From Alnus glutinosa (lineage: Eukaryota; Streptophyta; Magnoliopsida; Fagales; Betulaceae): a stretch of DNA of 64,000 nt. Of the stretch, positions 23,072 through 34,500 are shown one piece after another. The stretch covers positions 12,448,654 to 12,512,653 of the forward strand of contig NC_084886.1 in NCBI RefSeq assembly GCF_958979055.1, written 5' to 3'. A program made the position numbers and the translations under genes. Positions within the stretch are counted from its first letter, which is position 1, and the number at the start of each line of letters is the position of its first letter. The notes beneath the pieces are model-generated. The model worked only from the letters and a program-made list of their open reading frames with translations. It did not search any database and was not told the origin of the DNA.

Positions 23072-23260
23072 TCAGTTAATGTCTGAGTCGTCGAAGTCGT
23101 CCTCAAAGGAGTTGAAGAAGTCGGCGTCGGCGACCTTGCTGTCGACGGAGATGACGCCTTCGCCGTAGATCTCAAGCGGGTCCACGTCGTCCACGTCCAT
23201 CGCCATCGTCGACGGCTGGTCATCCATATCTCCGAAGAAGTCCATCGGCATCGGCCTCAT
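23072..23260 (-). CDS. SMAP1: Small acidic protein 1 (SMAP1-like)
   Basis: 62-aa acidic protein in one exon. It begins MRPMPMDFFGDMDD, has the central MAMDVDDVDPLEIYGEG and ends ADADFFNSFEDDFDDSDIN. The start, the DVDD core and the F-E-DDFDDSDIN tail match my recollection of Arabidopsis SMAP1, also 62 aa, a small protein needed for the response to the synthetic auxin 2,4-D and linked to the RUB/NEDD8-SCF pathway. A (CT)n tract in the presumed 5' UTR (23267-23285 on the plus strand) precedes the ATG. The next gene is divergent, with its ATG about 1.07 kb away. The function is inferred from family resemblance. Confidence 0.85.
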   Translation of the reverse strand: MRPMPMDFFGDMDDQPSTMAMDVDDVDPLEIYGEGVISVDSKVADADFFNSFEDDFDDSDIN

Positions 23261-24325
23261 CTATGTCTCTCTCTCTCTCTCTCTCAGGTCCTCATATCTG
23301 GGGTATTCAATCCAGGACTGGTAGGGCTTAGAGGCTATTCGCTAACGGTGCCGTTTTAGGGTCGTAGAAATGGTTAACTTATTTCAAGCTTCCATAAGTC
23401 AAATATTAGTAAAAGAATTTAGTTTGCTTGTTAATATGTTTAGGAGGTGGTTTTTCTTTTCTTTTTTCTTTTTCTTTTTCTTTTATTTTGGTATATAAAT
23501 GTGAAAATTATTTTTGTATTTTTAAGAGTATTTTATTTTTGAATTATAGGTTAATATTTTTGTTTTAAGAAAAAACAAAAGATTGAAAATAAAAATTTTA
23601 ACAAAAGAAGCCTTATCTTCACCAAAATTAGTGGGAAGAATGATTTCCTTTATACAACTTTTCATCTAGATTTTTTTATTATTTGTTTTTGAAAAAATAT
23701 AAATAGCCTCTTCGAACTATTATCTCATTATTAATGTTTCACCTAAACTATCAAAATATGTCAATATCTCCTTAATGGCAAAAGTACCCTTCAAAAAATT
23801 ATTAAAATTAAAAAAACTAAACTAAAAATTTAGTAAAAAGAATCTAAAATAATAAAAAGTTGTAAACAAAAAATAAAAAACTGATTTTTCTTCTTCGTCT
23901 TCATTTTTTTTTTAAAAAAATTATTTTTATAATTTTCATTTATTTTTCCCTTTTTTTAATTATATTTTTTTAAAAAAAAAAAAAAAAAAAAGAATCGTTT
24001 TCCATTTTAGTTTTAGTTTTTTTTTTTTCCCATTTTATGAAGACATTTTAGCCTTATCAAAAAAAAAATTAGGGTCATGTTTATTTTTTTTGTTGATCTT
24101 AAAGAAATATTCATATTTTTTAATAGTTTGAATGAGATATTAACATAATTGATAATTTAGAGAATATATTAACAATTGAGTCATAATTTTACAGAGGTAT
24201 TTATATTTTTTATTATTATTATTTTTTGTCTGAGCCAACTTTTTCCTGCAATTCTTTGGTACTTGTCCAAGCTCTAAAAATGATGGAAGTTGAATGGAGG
24301 AGAAGAAACTAAAGGACGTGGCCAA
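23261..24325. other. Divergent promoter region between SMAP1 and the membrane-protein gene
   Basis: No gene is supported. It is very AT-rich with long A and T tracts. It must hold the promoters of both flanking genes. A two-codon-overlap ATGATG at 24280 opens an 11-codon frame upstream of the main start. Confidence 0.5.
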
Positions 24326-26384
24326 ATGGAAGCCCAGCTCCTCACACAGCACCCCTGCTCCATCTTCACGCATCCTCGACCTCCTTATCACCATCCAAGG
24401 CGACCCAAAACCCCTTATCCGGCCTCTCATTCTCGCCGCTCGTGTTCTACCAGGTACCGTCCCTGGAACTCCAATGCCGAAACCGCCCGTTCCTCACAGA
24501 GGTTCAACTTCGAAGACGACGAAGACGAAGGAGAAGATCAAGATTCTGAATTTGGCTTTGGAGGAAGCAGAGGCTGGAAGAAGAAGAAGAAGAGGCGGTG
24601 GTGGTCCGACGAGTCTTATTCCTCGCCAGAGATGGAGGAAGGGTCTGGTGGGATCTTCGAGGAAGCCTTTGACAGTTTCTGGATTTTCAAGGTAGATTTT
24701 TGATATTAAACCCATTTTTTATTCAATAAAAAGCTGATTCTTTTAGCTCGGTTTTGTTATTTTAAGAGAGTGAATGGGTCATTTTCGTGTGAGCTTCTCG
24801 TTGATTCTCTACTTGCGTGAATACCCTTTTTAACACTCAAAATATAGAGATTAATTTGAAGCGTAAATTGCAAGTTCTTACCCTTCAATTTAGCATCGAT
24901 AGTAGTGTTTAGCAAAACGTTGGGACAAAGATTTAGGACATTACCGGGGCAGCTATTATCTTTTCTACTACAAGATTTAGTTACTCGATTGCTCTAAATG
25001 TGTTGATATTGAGTATGCTTTGTATGTCAAATGTTTGATAAGATTGGTGGAGTTGATCTTCTGTGCAATTGTTGGCTGATCTTTGGTTTTTGTTCTATTT
25101 CATTGAATACCTCAGCCACCATTCTCACAATTTGTTAAAGGGAAAACATGTTTATTTTAGATAGAGGTTTTAAAAACTTGCCGGTGGAATTTATCAACAT
25201 GTTTAATGAGGAGGAATTTACGGAACACTATGATTATTAGGTCTTAAAGGAGTTTGCTTGCTATTTAAATTTTTGGTTATGTTAAAGAATCAGTGCCTTG
25301 TTTCACCAACACAAGCAGTTATCTGGATTGTCGAGCAATACTTGGTCCTTTACTCTGGTGGTGTCTATTGCCTTTGATAACATCAGCTTAGCGACTATAG
25401 TCAACTTTTTGTGCCCTATGTTATTTTAATGATGCTTCTTAGGTACTTTGGGTTTATTTTTCTCTGTATAGCTTTTGTGCAGTAGACTAGCTGAGTAGTA
25501 CTTCATTTGTTCTGCAAATTGAAATTTATTCAATAATGAATCCCTTGTTAATCGAATTGACAATCTTTTATCATACCTTTAGTGTCCAGTTCTTCTTGTG
25601 CTTCCTATTTGTGATTAATATCATTTATGCAATTTACTTTCCCACGAGTGAAGTATGTAATATGTTGCTATCCAGTATCTCAACAAGGATCTATTATGAC
25701 ACCTCAATGACAAAAATTTAGTTACCCCATTCTCCAAGACAGATAGTCGCCCTGCAATAATATTTTCTGAGAGCAAAATCTGTATTGGTTCACTTCTGCT
25801 TCAGGATTGACTTCGTCTGATGTGTTTAACATTTCAATATATTTGCTTTTTGGTCAGTGCAGATGTTCAGATCCTATGGTTGGACACTTCCACCCATTAT
25901 CATATCTTGGCTGCTAGCTTCAGGCCCAAAAGCTTTTCTTATGGCATTAGTGCTTCCCCTTGGTCAGTCAGCACTGTCTCTGGCATTTGAGAAGTTGTGG
26001 GGGAGGACACAAAGCAGGCCAAAACGCAAGTCCAGGATGAGGAGGAAACCATCTGCCAGCACTGTAAGTAGTGTTGAAACGGAGGCAGAAGAACAAGATG
26101 AAAGTCAGGAAACCAGAAAGGGAAAGGTGGGATATCAATCGTGGGTAGCAGGCAATGATGGTCCAGTTTCGAACGGTGGCCAAGATGCACCAAATTTTGG
26201 TGGCTGGGATGACCTAGATAGATCTGGATTCGCACGGAAAGCATATCAAATGACTGGTGGGTCACGGCAGACAACAGAGAAGGGAAAGTTGAGTCGCAGG
26301 GAGAGAAAAAATGGCACACCTCTGCTCTTGAGATTGTTGATTGCTGTTTTCCCATTTTTGGGTTCTTGGACTAAGATGCTATAG
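24326..26384 (+). CDS. Predicted plastid membrane protein of unknown function
   Basis: Two exons, 24326-24691 and 25863-26384 (AAG|GT and CAG|AT, phase 0), 295 aa. The N-terminus is rich in Ser, Pro, Arg and Thr and poor in acidic residues, as in a plastid transit peptide. An acidic run ([12 protein letters not shown]), a basic run (KKKKKRRWW) and a second acidic stretch follow, ending IFK. Exon 2 opens with a hydrophobic segment (about residues 129-160, '[20 protein letters not shown]'), then a long charged Ser-rich region, and ends in a second hydrophobic segment in the last ~22 residues. I recognise no catalytic motif. Another ATG at 24294 opens an overlapping frame of 133 codons; I prefer 24326 because only that frame splices into the hydrophobic exon. 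Confidence 0.7.
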
Positions 26385-27084
26385 TGATTCCTACTAAGCA
26401 CCCTTGAACTCAGAGTTGATTGGTTTTGCCTGCAAGTACTGAGAGATTGAGTCACTGAATTTAGGGGCCAATTGGTTCCTCTTCTTACTTATCTTCCTCA
26501 GTTAAGCGAAGGTCAAGAAAACAAAATTCATTGGAGCCAATTTGCATATCTAACATCCTATGATGGGTTTTGGTGATCGAGCCAATCTGTTCCTGTGAGT
26601 GTGAGGTGATGGGGCTCTCTCAGAAGGGTTCTTTCGTTAATCTCATTGCAGACGGTCCAACTATAATCTCCTGTGATCCGCTACAATTTGGTTCCATACA
26701 TGGTGTAGAATTTGACATTTACTTTGAAAGAAAAAGTGATGGTAGAACAATGGATTAGAGTTGCTCTAGCATTTCATATATCGCTTATATACATATCTAT
26801 AGCTTTTGCTTCTTTGTTTTTCTTTTTCAATTTTTGCTTCAGAAATCGCTTATATATAACAATTTTCTGTCTATTTTAACAACAAAGGATGTAAATTGAA
26901 ATAAAATACTAATTGTCAAGAATTAAAGTTTGGAAGTATCTTTACAAAAGAATTAGTTTGGAGGATACTCCAAGTTTCTCAAGCAATTCTGCAATTTTGT
27001 TCTCTTTCGTAACTCTTGATAGCATATTCAAATTTCATAACTCCGTTGAAATGCTGTGGACGCCTTTACTTTTTCTTATAACCT
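26385..27084. other. 3' flank, no gene seen
   Basis: Probable 3' UTR of the preceding gene followed by AT-rich DNA. A 62-codon frame at 26570-26758 has no recognisable features. Confidence 0.4.
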
Positions 27085-27086
27085 AA

Positions 27087-27388
27087 GGGTGCGTTTGGGA
27101 TTGCAATTTTATAGGGAAAAAGTACAATTTTAAACTAAATCGCAAAACATGAACCGTTTGAAAACTGCATTTTTAAAAAATTACAATTTGAAAATGCAAA
27201 AAAATGCTTATTCAAATTGCAGGCAATGGAGTATTTTTTTGAAAACGCAATATTTTAAAAGGTTAACTTGTAATTTTAAAGACTAAACTACGATTTTACC
27301 AAACACTTAACTACGTTTTTAAAAATCACTTTTTTAAATCGCACATTTTAAAATCGCACTTTTTGAAATCGCAAACCCAAACAGACCC
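27087..27388. mobile_element. PIF/Harbinger-like (Tourist) MITE
   Basis: About 302 bp. The ends GGGTGCGTTTGGGATTGC and (inverted) GGGTCTGTTTGGGTTTGC pair. TAA flanks both sides (27084-27086 and 27389-27391), the 3-bp target site typical of PIF/Harbinger. A diverged relative is at 60416-60738. Confidence 0.75.
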
Positions 27389-27400
27389 TAACAGACCTAT

Positions 27401-27403
<3 letters not shown>

Positions 27404-27453
<50 letters not shown>
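27404..27453. repeat. (TA)n microsatellite
   Basis: About 50 bases of TA repeats between a MITE and the 3' end of the protease gene. Confidence 0.9.
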
Positions 27454-27460
<7 letters not shown>

Positions 27461-27684
27461 CTTTCAAAAAGAATTTATACAGATGCAAGCATTGTATGAG
27501 TCTAGAACTATAAGATTATCGTCAAACAAAGCCTGCCCTTTCCTTTTATACCTGGATTTTTCCCTTGTTAAATTTACACTTTATAATTGAATGAACCCTC
27601 CAAAATTAAGTTAAACCTACATTTTACAAAGAATTCCCTCATATTCCCCAAAGCAATGTGCAATGTTAATATCCAAATATTCTG

Positions 27685-27901
27685 TCATCTCGCAAATAGC
27701 TGGACTCTGTTCACATAGCAAGCAGATGCAGGGTCCTGGAGGCAGTTGCAAAATCCCTCCTCGTCCTTGGGAAATGAGGTGGGTAAAGGATGGTCAGGAA
27801 TTACACCAACCTGTATAGAGACATGTTGAAGGAAACATAGATGAAAGAGAGATGGTCAGGAATTACACGAACCTGTACAGAAATATGTTGAAGGAAACAT
27901 A

Positions 27902-27955
<54 letters not shown>

Positions 27956-28503
27956 TAACAAACCTTATCAATATCTGTGTGAGCAGGTGTCTCATAACGA
28001 GCAACAGTAACAGCCAAGCCAGAGCTATCAGATAACTCAAAAACTGACTGAATCTTGCTGCAAAGGGAGGTAGATAGCTCATGTCAGGAATTTATGATCA
28101 TATTCACATTTAGAGTCTGAATTAAAAGTCATTACCCTTTCCCATATGTGGGCTCTCCAAACAACACAGCGCGTTTATTGTCTTTCAGTGCACCGGCTAA
28201 AATTTCACTTGCACTGGCAGTTCCTTTGTTCACCTAATGAAAGCTCAGTAGAGGGTATTATCAGCCTTTTTTCACCATAAATTGGATGATTAAATCCTTA
28301 GAAGATAAAGTTCCACTCCACACTCGCACATACCCAAATGATACAAATGGAAAGTTGAAAATAAGGGACTTGAACAAATCCAGAAATGAATTAGAGTCAT
28401 GGAAATGCATGACGAGATTCTATGGTAAAGTATGGAAATTGGAAACCAACTGCAGGAAAGGTTTCATCTTAATAAGACAAGGGGGAAAATACACTTAACA
28501 ACC

Positions 28504-28534
<31 letters not shown>

Positions 28535-31500
28535 AAAGCTTACATGCACTTATACCTCTAAACTATACAAAGTGATACTCTGCCCTCTCCAACAACCATT
28601 TTATGGTTAACACCCTCTGTCAGCATTTTTTGGAAAATTGGATGAAAATTGTGTCACGTGACTTTTTTGGGACAAAAAATCCCCAAAATGCTCCCTTTGC
28701 TGAAGTTAGTTTGCCGATATTGCCCTCTCATAAGCAAATCAACACAAGTGTTCATATAATTTTCTAACTCAACTGATAGTTCAAATAACCCCTCAAGAGT
28801 CAAGACCACTTCCGCAACTACGACAAGAGAGACTATTCCCACCCTTACTCGGCCACGTCATCTTCAATGTGGACAACGAATCCTAGAAGTTTCAAAGACA
28901 AGTCGCCAGCCACGAGTTCAACACCAAGTCTCTACACAAGTCGTTGAGATCGTCGTGGATACCAAGATCTCTGATCCCCTCATCCCTATCCTCAACTCAG
29001 CTGCCGCAACCAAAACTTTCCTGGACATTCTTCAAAGGTTCTCCTTCGATGACATTCAAAATTGCTTTCGGGTTCGACCCTGCCAACTTGTTGCCCTCTC
29101 TTCCGCAAACCAAGTTCGCTGAAGCTTTTGAAGAAAGTGTTAAGATCAGCAGTGAGAGGTTCAATGTGTTAATCCTAGTCGTTTGGAAAATAAAAAAGCT
29201 ATTGAATATTGGGTCCGAGAAGCATCTGAGAATCGTAGTCTCAAAAGCTCAAGAATTCGTCAAGAACATAATAAGAGAAAAGAAGCACGAGCTTAGAGAG
29301 AAGGCCTCGCTTGATTCCATCGACCTCTTGTCAAGGTTCTTCAGCTCCTGCCACTTGGATGAAAACTTTGTGAACGACATAGTGATAAGCTTCATACTTG
29401 TTGGGCATGACACTACATCCTTGGCTTTGACATGGTAGCTTTGGCTACTCCCCAAGAACCTACATGTCGAAACCAGGGTTCTTAAGGAAGTCAAAGAGAA
29501 ATCCGAAGCACCTGTAAATAACAAAGTCAAAGACATGGCGTACACTCACGCTTCTCTGTGTGAAAGCATGTGGTTGTACCTGACTGTCTCTGCGGACACG
29601 AAGGAGCAGTGAATGATGACGTTTTTCTGGATAGGACGGTGGTGAAGAAGGGGACGAAAGTGACATACATACCATACACAATGGAGAGATTGGAGATGTT
29701 GTGGGGGTCCGTTTGGGCGGAGTTCAAGCCTGAGCAGTGGCTGAAGTGGGACAAGGCGGAGAATAGACAATAGAGGTTCGTGAGGAGGGACACATACATG
29801 TACCCAGTGTTTAAGGCGAGGCCGAGGATTTGCTTGGGGAAGGAGATGGCGTTCTTGCCGATGAAGAGGGTGATCACGGGGGTTCTTAGGCGGTTCAAGG
29901 TAGTGTCAACAGTGGAGAAAGGTGCAGAGCCAGAATTTGTTCCACAATCGATTTCCAAAGCATGAAATGTCGATAAGGCTTTTAGTTTGGATAATGGGTT
30001 TTTATTTTAGTTGATGGGATTGTGTGGTCTTATCTTTGTAAATATTCTAGGTTTGACCTTTTCATTGGAATTGTCTATTGGCAAAGCAACTTCAGTAAAG
30101 GGGGCATTTTGGGGAGTTTCTATCCAAAAAAGTAACATACAGGTCACGCGACACAATTTCCGTCCAATATGACAGAAAATGCTGACGGAAGGTGTTAACC
30201 GTAACGGAATGGTAGTTGGAAGGGAAAGAAAGGGATGGTGTAAGTTTGAGAGGGCTAAGTGTAATTTTTTTTTTTTTTTTCATAATAAAAAATAAAAAAA
30301 TAAAAAAAAAAAGGAAAGAAAGACGAAAGAAAAAGAAAAAAGAATAGTAGCCCACTACTGAAAATACAGAGAAGAAATTGAGAATATAAGCAATTCTTGG
30401 TACCATGACTCTGTAATTCCATAAGAGTATAGCATATGCAGACATTTACCAATTTACCTCTCAAAACTAAGGATTATCATGACACAGTTTTATTGTATGA
30501 TAGACAAAAGTTTACCAGCACAGCTAAGGGTTCTGAAGCTGCTATTGCACTGCTTCCATCTGTGTCATATATATCTCGAACACCACGACTGTCACAAATA
30601 TACACAATCACACCTTTGTCCAACCTGAATGGCAGTAGGTAATATGAGAACTTGTTATGAATAAATTGGAACAGATTAAATGAAGTACTGACTTCATTTA
30701 CTGAGGACTAAGAACCAGATAGCAAAAGGTGCTCCTAAAGATGTAACTACAGTACAGTGATCCCCTGAAGTTTGAACTTACAGATAATAATTGCTTCTCA
30801 AATCTTTTAAATAAGTAACACATACTACTAAGTGGTAATCGAAAAAGTTGCACAGTTATGATGCACCAACTGCATGCAAGAAGTCCTATCTTTTGGTCAA
30901 AAGAGAAAAACAAACATGCATTCACAGTGTGGATCTACTGTGGAACTCATATATACAGATGTTTGTTTTTTTCATTGTCAAGGATGCGATTCATGTGTAC
31001 AGACGTATATGAAGTCCAAACCTTTCATTTGTTTGTCTGAATGAGATCCCCATGCATGGCATTTGAGACATAACCAAAAGAAATTAGATTACTAATGGAG
31101 TAAAATCTATATAGCATGACTACAATCCAGTGAAAAAAATAATTTAGTTTTAAGTGAAAAAATTGTAACTGAAAACTCAATAAATATTAAATGCCAGGCT
31201 ACCATTAACCGTGCAGCCAAACTTTTCATCATTCTTGTCCCCCATTAGCGTCAGCAAAATAATACCAATTGACATGGATAAGGCACCAGAATGAAATTGA
31301 GCACGTGCAATAAGAATGGAAACTCTTTACCATTAATCCTCAGGTGTAGCTTACCAAATCTTGGCAATCTCAATTCCTTCTGGGAAAAGGCCACCACTGC
31401 AGCAAATTTTAAGCTTTAAGAAAGCCTGCCAAAAGGTAATGCTAAAAGTGGGGAGCGTTTAAAGCTTATCACCTATTATCTCGAAGGTCCAACACAAAGG

Positions 31501-34500
31501 CATTAACACTACTACTCTTTAAAGAATCAACTGCTTCCTTGACAGCGCCTACAAGGGATGCAAGCTTTCAGGATAAATTGCAGGAATTTATAATTTGAAA
31601 TCTAAAAAGAGTATAAGTAGTACATATAGTGAAATAACTCCAAAGAATTTTACACAACTAGAAAGACATTTGATTCTGCAGCAATTACAATGCAACTTGA
31701 AATTTAACTATCTGCAGTACTGCCCTTAAGTATGTTACTGAAATTCCCTCCCTGTGTGTGTGTCTGTGAGTGAATCTGTTATCTTGGCCCATGATTCAAC
31801 ATAAAATTTCACACTAGCTTTAGAAGTCTGAAACAAAAATTTTGTGGCCAACCAAAATGAGACAAAAGATTGATAATTTTCCTGGGAAAAACAAGTTTTG
31901 AAGATTTCAGTATCTAAACGAGAATTAAGAAACTAAGCTCCTACGCATGAAGATATATTTTTTCCAACTTATCTGAGTAGCAATTGATTGAAGTGAAACT
32001 TTGAATAACAACTAGTTTTACTTACCAGATGCATTTTGGTTGAAAGATGTTAATTTGATATAACCAATCCTAGGAGAATCTTTCCCTGAACCAGGCACTT
32101 CGCATAGTCTTGATTTCACTGGATTTAGTGAAACTTTCTCCCGCCTGGAAGGCAGTAGTTGGTTATTCATAATCCTTTTTATTTGCTGAAAGAAAAAAAA
32201 AAATTAAAAATGCACAAAGAAAAATTACTGATCTTTTTCAGCTCAAATGACAACTAATAAGCTCGCCACCTCAGCAGTAACTCAGTGGGCCAATGGGTGG
32301 GGGAGGGTTTGGTTAAACCTTAGGTTTGATTCCAAATGTTCTTCCCAGGCACCCAAGAAAACAACAACTCAGCCCCACAGCATATATGAAAAAATAATGA
32401 TGATGTAAATTTCCATATCAAAGTGAATTAGCTTAAGGAAGTGAAGTAACAAGATATACATCTTTTAAAACTATTCTGTGATATGCAGAGTTAATTTCCC
32501 CTGTAAACAAAATAAAGTTTCCTTTAGAGAGAGAGAGGGAGGTGAACTTACGTCAAAGCTACGTGCTTTATTTCAGGTCCACTACGAATGGTCAATTCCA
32601 CCGAAGTTCCTTCGGGTCCCCTGCAATTTAATCAAAACGTAAAAACTTGGAGGAAAAGAAAAGTTGAGCTTCTAAAAGAACTTCTATTAATCTTGTTTAC
32701 TTATGCACTAACAACACTAATATGATGAAATAAGATGTAAAATAATCATCACAAATATCTCCATTTAAAGTGTGCGCTGGTTAGTTGCCAGATTTTTAGT
32801 TGTCTGAGTTTGTTAGTAGCATAATGATGGTCTCAACCCCTCATAATGAAACTTCCATATTTACATTTTTTAATGAATAAAACAACCTGAAGTAAATGTT
32901 TAGATTTATCCACTCCTATGCATTTGAATCTGAAATTTCAACCCTTCATAATGAAACTTCCATATTTACATTTTTTAATGAATAAAAACAACCTGAAGTA
33001 AATGTTTAGATTTATTCACTCTTATGCATTTGAATCTGAAATTTCATCACTTGGTGATTTGTAGAATGAATAAAGGCTATCTGGTATTCCAATATACAAG
33101 GTAGCAGGTATTTTAAACTCAAAAAATCAGTTACAATTATCAACCACTATGCATCTAACCAAATATTGTTTTCTATAAGAATGCCTCAAAGTCAAGAATA
33201 GATTGATGATTCAAGATTTAAAACAAACTTGCAGGTACTTAATTCTTTATAGCTTCCAGAAAGCTAGGGGACACATATTAGTTTCTAAGCAAAAATGGGA
33301 ACTAATCTGTTTTATAATTGTAGCATACTGTGAGATGTCACATAAATTACACAGAATACCTTGTTGAAAGGAGTTAATCATTTGGAATTTGAGTATTCAT
33401 TTTGAAAGCACTCCAAAACTAATATCCAGGCACCTTATGGGCATTTATCAATATTGCCATTCTGGACTATATGACATGAAATTTAGGCCACTTTTGAACT
33501 ATCACCTGATTCTTTTCAGTTTGCAAACCACATCAAGGAAAAGTAACCAAACAGTAAAGCACAAGAAAACACCATGAAATATTCTGTCTACTTTTTCTCT
33601 TTTTGTGCATGGCAGTGTGTTAACCAAAGAAAGGGACTTCTGTGATAAGTTGCAACACCATGGTCATATTGCATTTCCTTTAACAGAGCCTATGTTATTT
33701 ATTGAATAACAGATCTGACAGGTTAAGAGGTTGGCAATGTAAGAAACTTACTGCAACCGCTCTGCTGCATCATATATGCCCATGGTTTCTGTACTTGTAT
33801 CATCAATTGCTACAATAACATCCCCAGTCAAAATGCCAGCCCTATTTGCAGGACCTCCCGGAGCAGCTGAAATAACAAGAAGTCCAGCAGCTGATCCATC
33901 AAATTGAGTAGGGTAGCCAATTGACAGCCCTACACCTGTAAGAGCACCTTGAGTTCCAGACTGCCTTCAAAGAAGATATAACAGATTTAGGGAGAATTAC
34001 TATATGTATCCAAACCCCAGTGAAGTATACAGCCCGACAGTCCATCTAAATTTTGTACATGGGAGTCTGTCATTCAAGCCAAAAAAACGTAGTTTACCAA
34101 GATGGCATGAAAAAAACAGCATCATACCCGCAAACTCTTGAACTTCTCAGGCTCCAGAAAACGAGTAAAAGGATCATCCAGTGTGGCAAGCATCTTCTTT
34201 ATTGCCATATCTAAATGCAAATACACCACTAGGATTTAGACAGGTAGTGCATAGGGAAGACACAAACACTACTCTTACATAGTGGCAATCAAATCATAGA
34301 CCAGGCTTAAATGTTACCCGAATTGAAATGCAACAATCAAACACAGGTTTATCACAAAACCATCTACCACATTGCAACATTGTACATGACCAATCACATT
34401 TTTTCAAGAGAATTCTTTATCTTCTCTCAAACCCATTTAACCAAATCATATCTTGCAACCTGTAAACTAGCAATTGAATTCAACAATCACATTGACCTAA

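Noticed and set aside
28501-28537. Long poly(C) run followed by poly(A)
   Set aside because: Considered as a regulatory or G-quadruplex site. It marks the blurred end of the P450-bearing element and may also be an assembly or sequencing artefact, so no function is claimed.
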